A DNA stretch of 64,000 nucleotides. Source: Prorocentrum cordatum. Taxonomy: Eukaryota; Sar; Dinophyceae; Prorocentrales; Prorocentraceae. The position numbers and the translations under genes were made by a program. The stretch covers positions 85,001 through 149,000 of the forward strand of contig CAUYUJ010005592.1 of the NCBI GenBank assembly GCA_963575745.1, in the 5' to 3' direction. The notes beneath the pieces are model-generated. The model had not been told where the DNA came from. It did not search any database and worked only from the letters and a program-made list of their open reading frames with translations. Position 1 is the first letter of the stretch, and the number at the start of each line of letters is the position of its first letter. This document shows, one piece after another, positions 62,141 through 64,000 of the stretch.

Positions 62141-62342
62141 GCTGGTGGGGATACGTTTTTTGGTACGCGGGCGCGCGAAACGGATCGAACGCCATGCGAG
62201 CAGGGGCAGGCTGTGCCACCGGCTGGTGGGGATACTTTTTTTGGTCGGCGGCTCCGAGGCGGCGGACAGGGAGCGGTAGGCGTCGTCTGGGCCAGCAGGC
62301 GAAGCTAATTAGCTACAACAGGCAAGGGGCTGGTGGGGATAC
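62141..62342 (+). repeat. Three direct copies of a 14-bp sequence
   Basis: GCTGGTGGGGATAC occurs at 62141-62154, 62222-62235 and 62329-62342. After the first two copies a T run and GGTACGCGG or GGTCGGCGG follow, so similarity extends to about 30 bp. The last copy lies just beyond the stop of the GH3 frame. Confidence 0.7.
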
Positions 62343-62369
62343 GCGAAGCGTCAGTCATTCGAATGCAGC

Positions 62370-64000
62370 ATCCTTGCCGATCAAATTGTGCCAGCCAAGA
62401 AACAAGCCGTCGTCTAAGAAGCAAGTCTGATCCCCACAGGCGGACACGCCATCTGACTCCTTCACAGGAAACATCACGGGCAACTTCGCTGATGGATTCA
62501 TAACTCCGAAGAGTACGTCGGCGAAGGCATTGCCAGTTTCCTGTCTGCCCACAAACAAGCTCAAAACAACTGCAGCGTATTCCCTGAAGTTCGTCAAGAT
62601 CGAGCCGGTGCTCGTCGTGAGAACCTCCAGCGGGACCTGCGTCTCGTTGGCGCTCCTGGAGGCGAGCTCCATCAAGAACTCGTGCTGGTTGAGCTTCAGA
62701 GACACCCTGTCGTTATCCTCGCCCGATATCCCACCGCCACACGCGATTACGGAGTCAGGCTGGGAACGAGGGATGGCCATCCACGGATTCTGTGAAGGAG
62801 CCGCCGAGCCGCGCCCCCTGGGCGTCGAGCTTCGAGGCCAAACCTTCGCGGATTGAGGCAGTCCTTGGCGAAAACACGCGGCCCGAGCCACCAACAACAC
62901 AATAGTCACTCGGGCTCCAGAACATGTTCTCTGGGCTTGCCTCCTGCTGAAGGTCGCAAGCATGACCAAGCAAAACTACTCGGGAGACATCACGAAGCGG
63001 AAGAAGGCAGCCGTCGTTCTTCAATAGGACTAGAGATGCCCCCGTGAACTCACGAGCTAGCTCGACCTTCTCTTCTGTTGTTACATCGATGTGAAGCGTT
63101 GAATTGCAAGTGCTGTCCAAACCTGGGGGGCATATTTGCCAGTTCCAAGCTTGCGCGCTAATCATTCCAAGAAGGATTCGTCGGAACCGTTCGTTCACCC
63201 TGTCCTCGCCAGAGCTCTGGAGATCGTCCATGTCAGGAAAAGGCGAGTTCCCAGATGGATTGCTTCCTGGCATGACCTGACACACTCCGCTGAAAGTCCC
63301 TTTGACATGTTCTTCACCGCCCACCAGTCAGACATAACCCAGCCAGTGAAATCCATTCGATCTTTGAGGTCGCCTTGCAACAGCCAATTGTTTTCACAAG
63401 AGTGGTCTCCGTTCACCCCGGTGTAGGAGCACATCACAGAGGCCAAGCAAGCCTCGACGCCCGCCTGAAAGGCAGGGTAGTGCACCTCCCAACGGACGCG
63501 CTCAGGAGCGACGTTGTTGTAGGTGCCGCGGTTCGTCTCCTGGGTGCTCATGACAAAAAAGCTTTGCGACGCAAGCTATGCCCTCGCCCTGCATGCCGCC
63601 CACGTATGCCTTCGAATCCGCGGCGCCGAGGAAATGGTCCTCACCGATGATGCTCTCCCTGTTCCGACCACCCCGCATCACGCGCGCGATGTCAACGCCC
63701 GGTCCGAGGACCACGTGGACACCCCGGGGCCCGGAACTCGGCGCCAATCGCCCCCACGCGCATCCCTGCCCAGGAGCGACTGGTCCCGCGCGGCGGCCAT
63801 GCTCAGACCAGATGGCCACGAGGGCACGGTGCCAACGAACTCGGGCTCGAAGGTCCGAAACCCCTGGCCGGCGCCCTGCATGTTCGTGGAGGGGATGCTC
63901 AGCCTTGGCACACCGACAGCGGTGCCGGCATAGAAGCCGTCCCTCGGCTCCCACACGTTCCAGCCCAAACCCAGGCCGATCATGAGCTGGGACTTCTCTT
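62370..64000 (-). pseudogene. Glycoside hydrolase family 3 (beta-glucosidase-like), frameshifted, partial
   Basis: Read from the right edge: EKSQLMIGLGLGWN, PRLSIPSTNMQGAGQGFR (63983-63800), GVHVVLGPGVDIARVMRGG and SIIGEDHFLGAADSKAYVGG (63740-63590), STQETNRGTYNNVAPERVRW and SVMCSYTGVNGDHSCENN, TGWVMSDWWAV with the nucleophile Asp at 63329-63327, then VMPGSNPSGNSPFPDMDDL, VNERFRRILLGM, GASLVLLKNDGCLLPLRD (start of the C-terminal domain) and GNAFADVLFGVMNPSAKLPV (to about 62460). GH3 enzymes release terminal beta-glucose or related sugars. At least five single-base frame changes occur (63780, 63745, 63548, 63275, 62775), and the substrate-site K-H-F phrase reads K-L-F. The protein stops at about 62377, before the usual FGxGLSY end. 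The N-terminus lies outside the window. Confidence 0.8.

Overview
The window looks like repeat-dominated nuclear DNA of a dinoflagellate. The strongest marker is a perfect 21-nt match to the dinoflagellate spliced leader at 12886-12906. LINE polyproteins and Ty1/copia gag-pol remnants of the kind I know from dinoflagellates, fragments of WSC and WHEP-like domains, GC richness and very dense trinucleotide microsatellites agree with this. I cannot name the species. A run of 100 N at 25454-25553 is an assembly gap. Nothing suggests operons, rRNA, tRNA or CRISPR.

Layout. 1-2,400: repeats and a foldback element. 2,405-8,290: decayed minus-strand Ty1/copia pol (RNase H, reverse transcriptase, integrase C-terminus) and an unassigned upstream part. 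8,312-12,836: plus-strand LINE (zinc finger, endonuclease, reverse transcriptase, C-terminal zinc region, 3' stem-loop), broken by stops and frameshifts. It is followed by a spliced-leader relic and a second, 5'-truncated copy of the LINE 3' end (12,936-13,530). 13,531-17,580: remnants of a second copia element (zinc knuckle and gag) with a 1.18-kb terminal-inverted-repeat element lodged between the two parts. 17,636-25,240: microsatellites, a 76-bp tandem repeat and a 79-bp satellite of about 30 copies. 25,554-28,456: LINE pieces on the minus strand (endonuclease, a methyltransferase-like domain, reverse transcriptase C-terminus). 28,668-28,812: isolated WHEP-like exon.

31,786-37,736 is the best preserved gene-like unit: a nearly complete minus-strand LINE with ORF1 (zinc finger, coiled coil) and ORF2 (endonuclease, reverse transcriptase with YVDD, zinc region, RNase H, C-terminal zinc region). 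It is broken only by three single-base indels and has GGA microsatellites on both sides. 38,640-39,140 holds an inverted repeat and a small MITE-like element. 39,400-47,700 is a modular array containing a tRNA-like SINE candidate and a hairpin core repeated nine times. 47,861-54,768 holds a 73-bp tandem repeat, GGA and GGCTGA arrays, a 1.1-kb inverted repeat, an 88-bp tandem repeat and a three-copy 1.09-kb tandem array.

55,000-64,000 has small foldback elements, a decayed two-module WSC-domain fragment, a second copy of the 39-kb MITE-like element and a glycoside hydrolase family 3 (beta-glucosidase-like) gene running off the right edge. That gene keeps its catalytic Asp motif but carries several frameshifts.

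The genes do not form a pathway. The window records successive transposition, tandem duplication and decay. All identifications were made by eye; no database search was possible, so family names rest on recognised motifs and their order.
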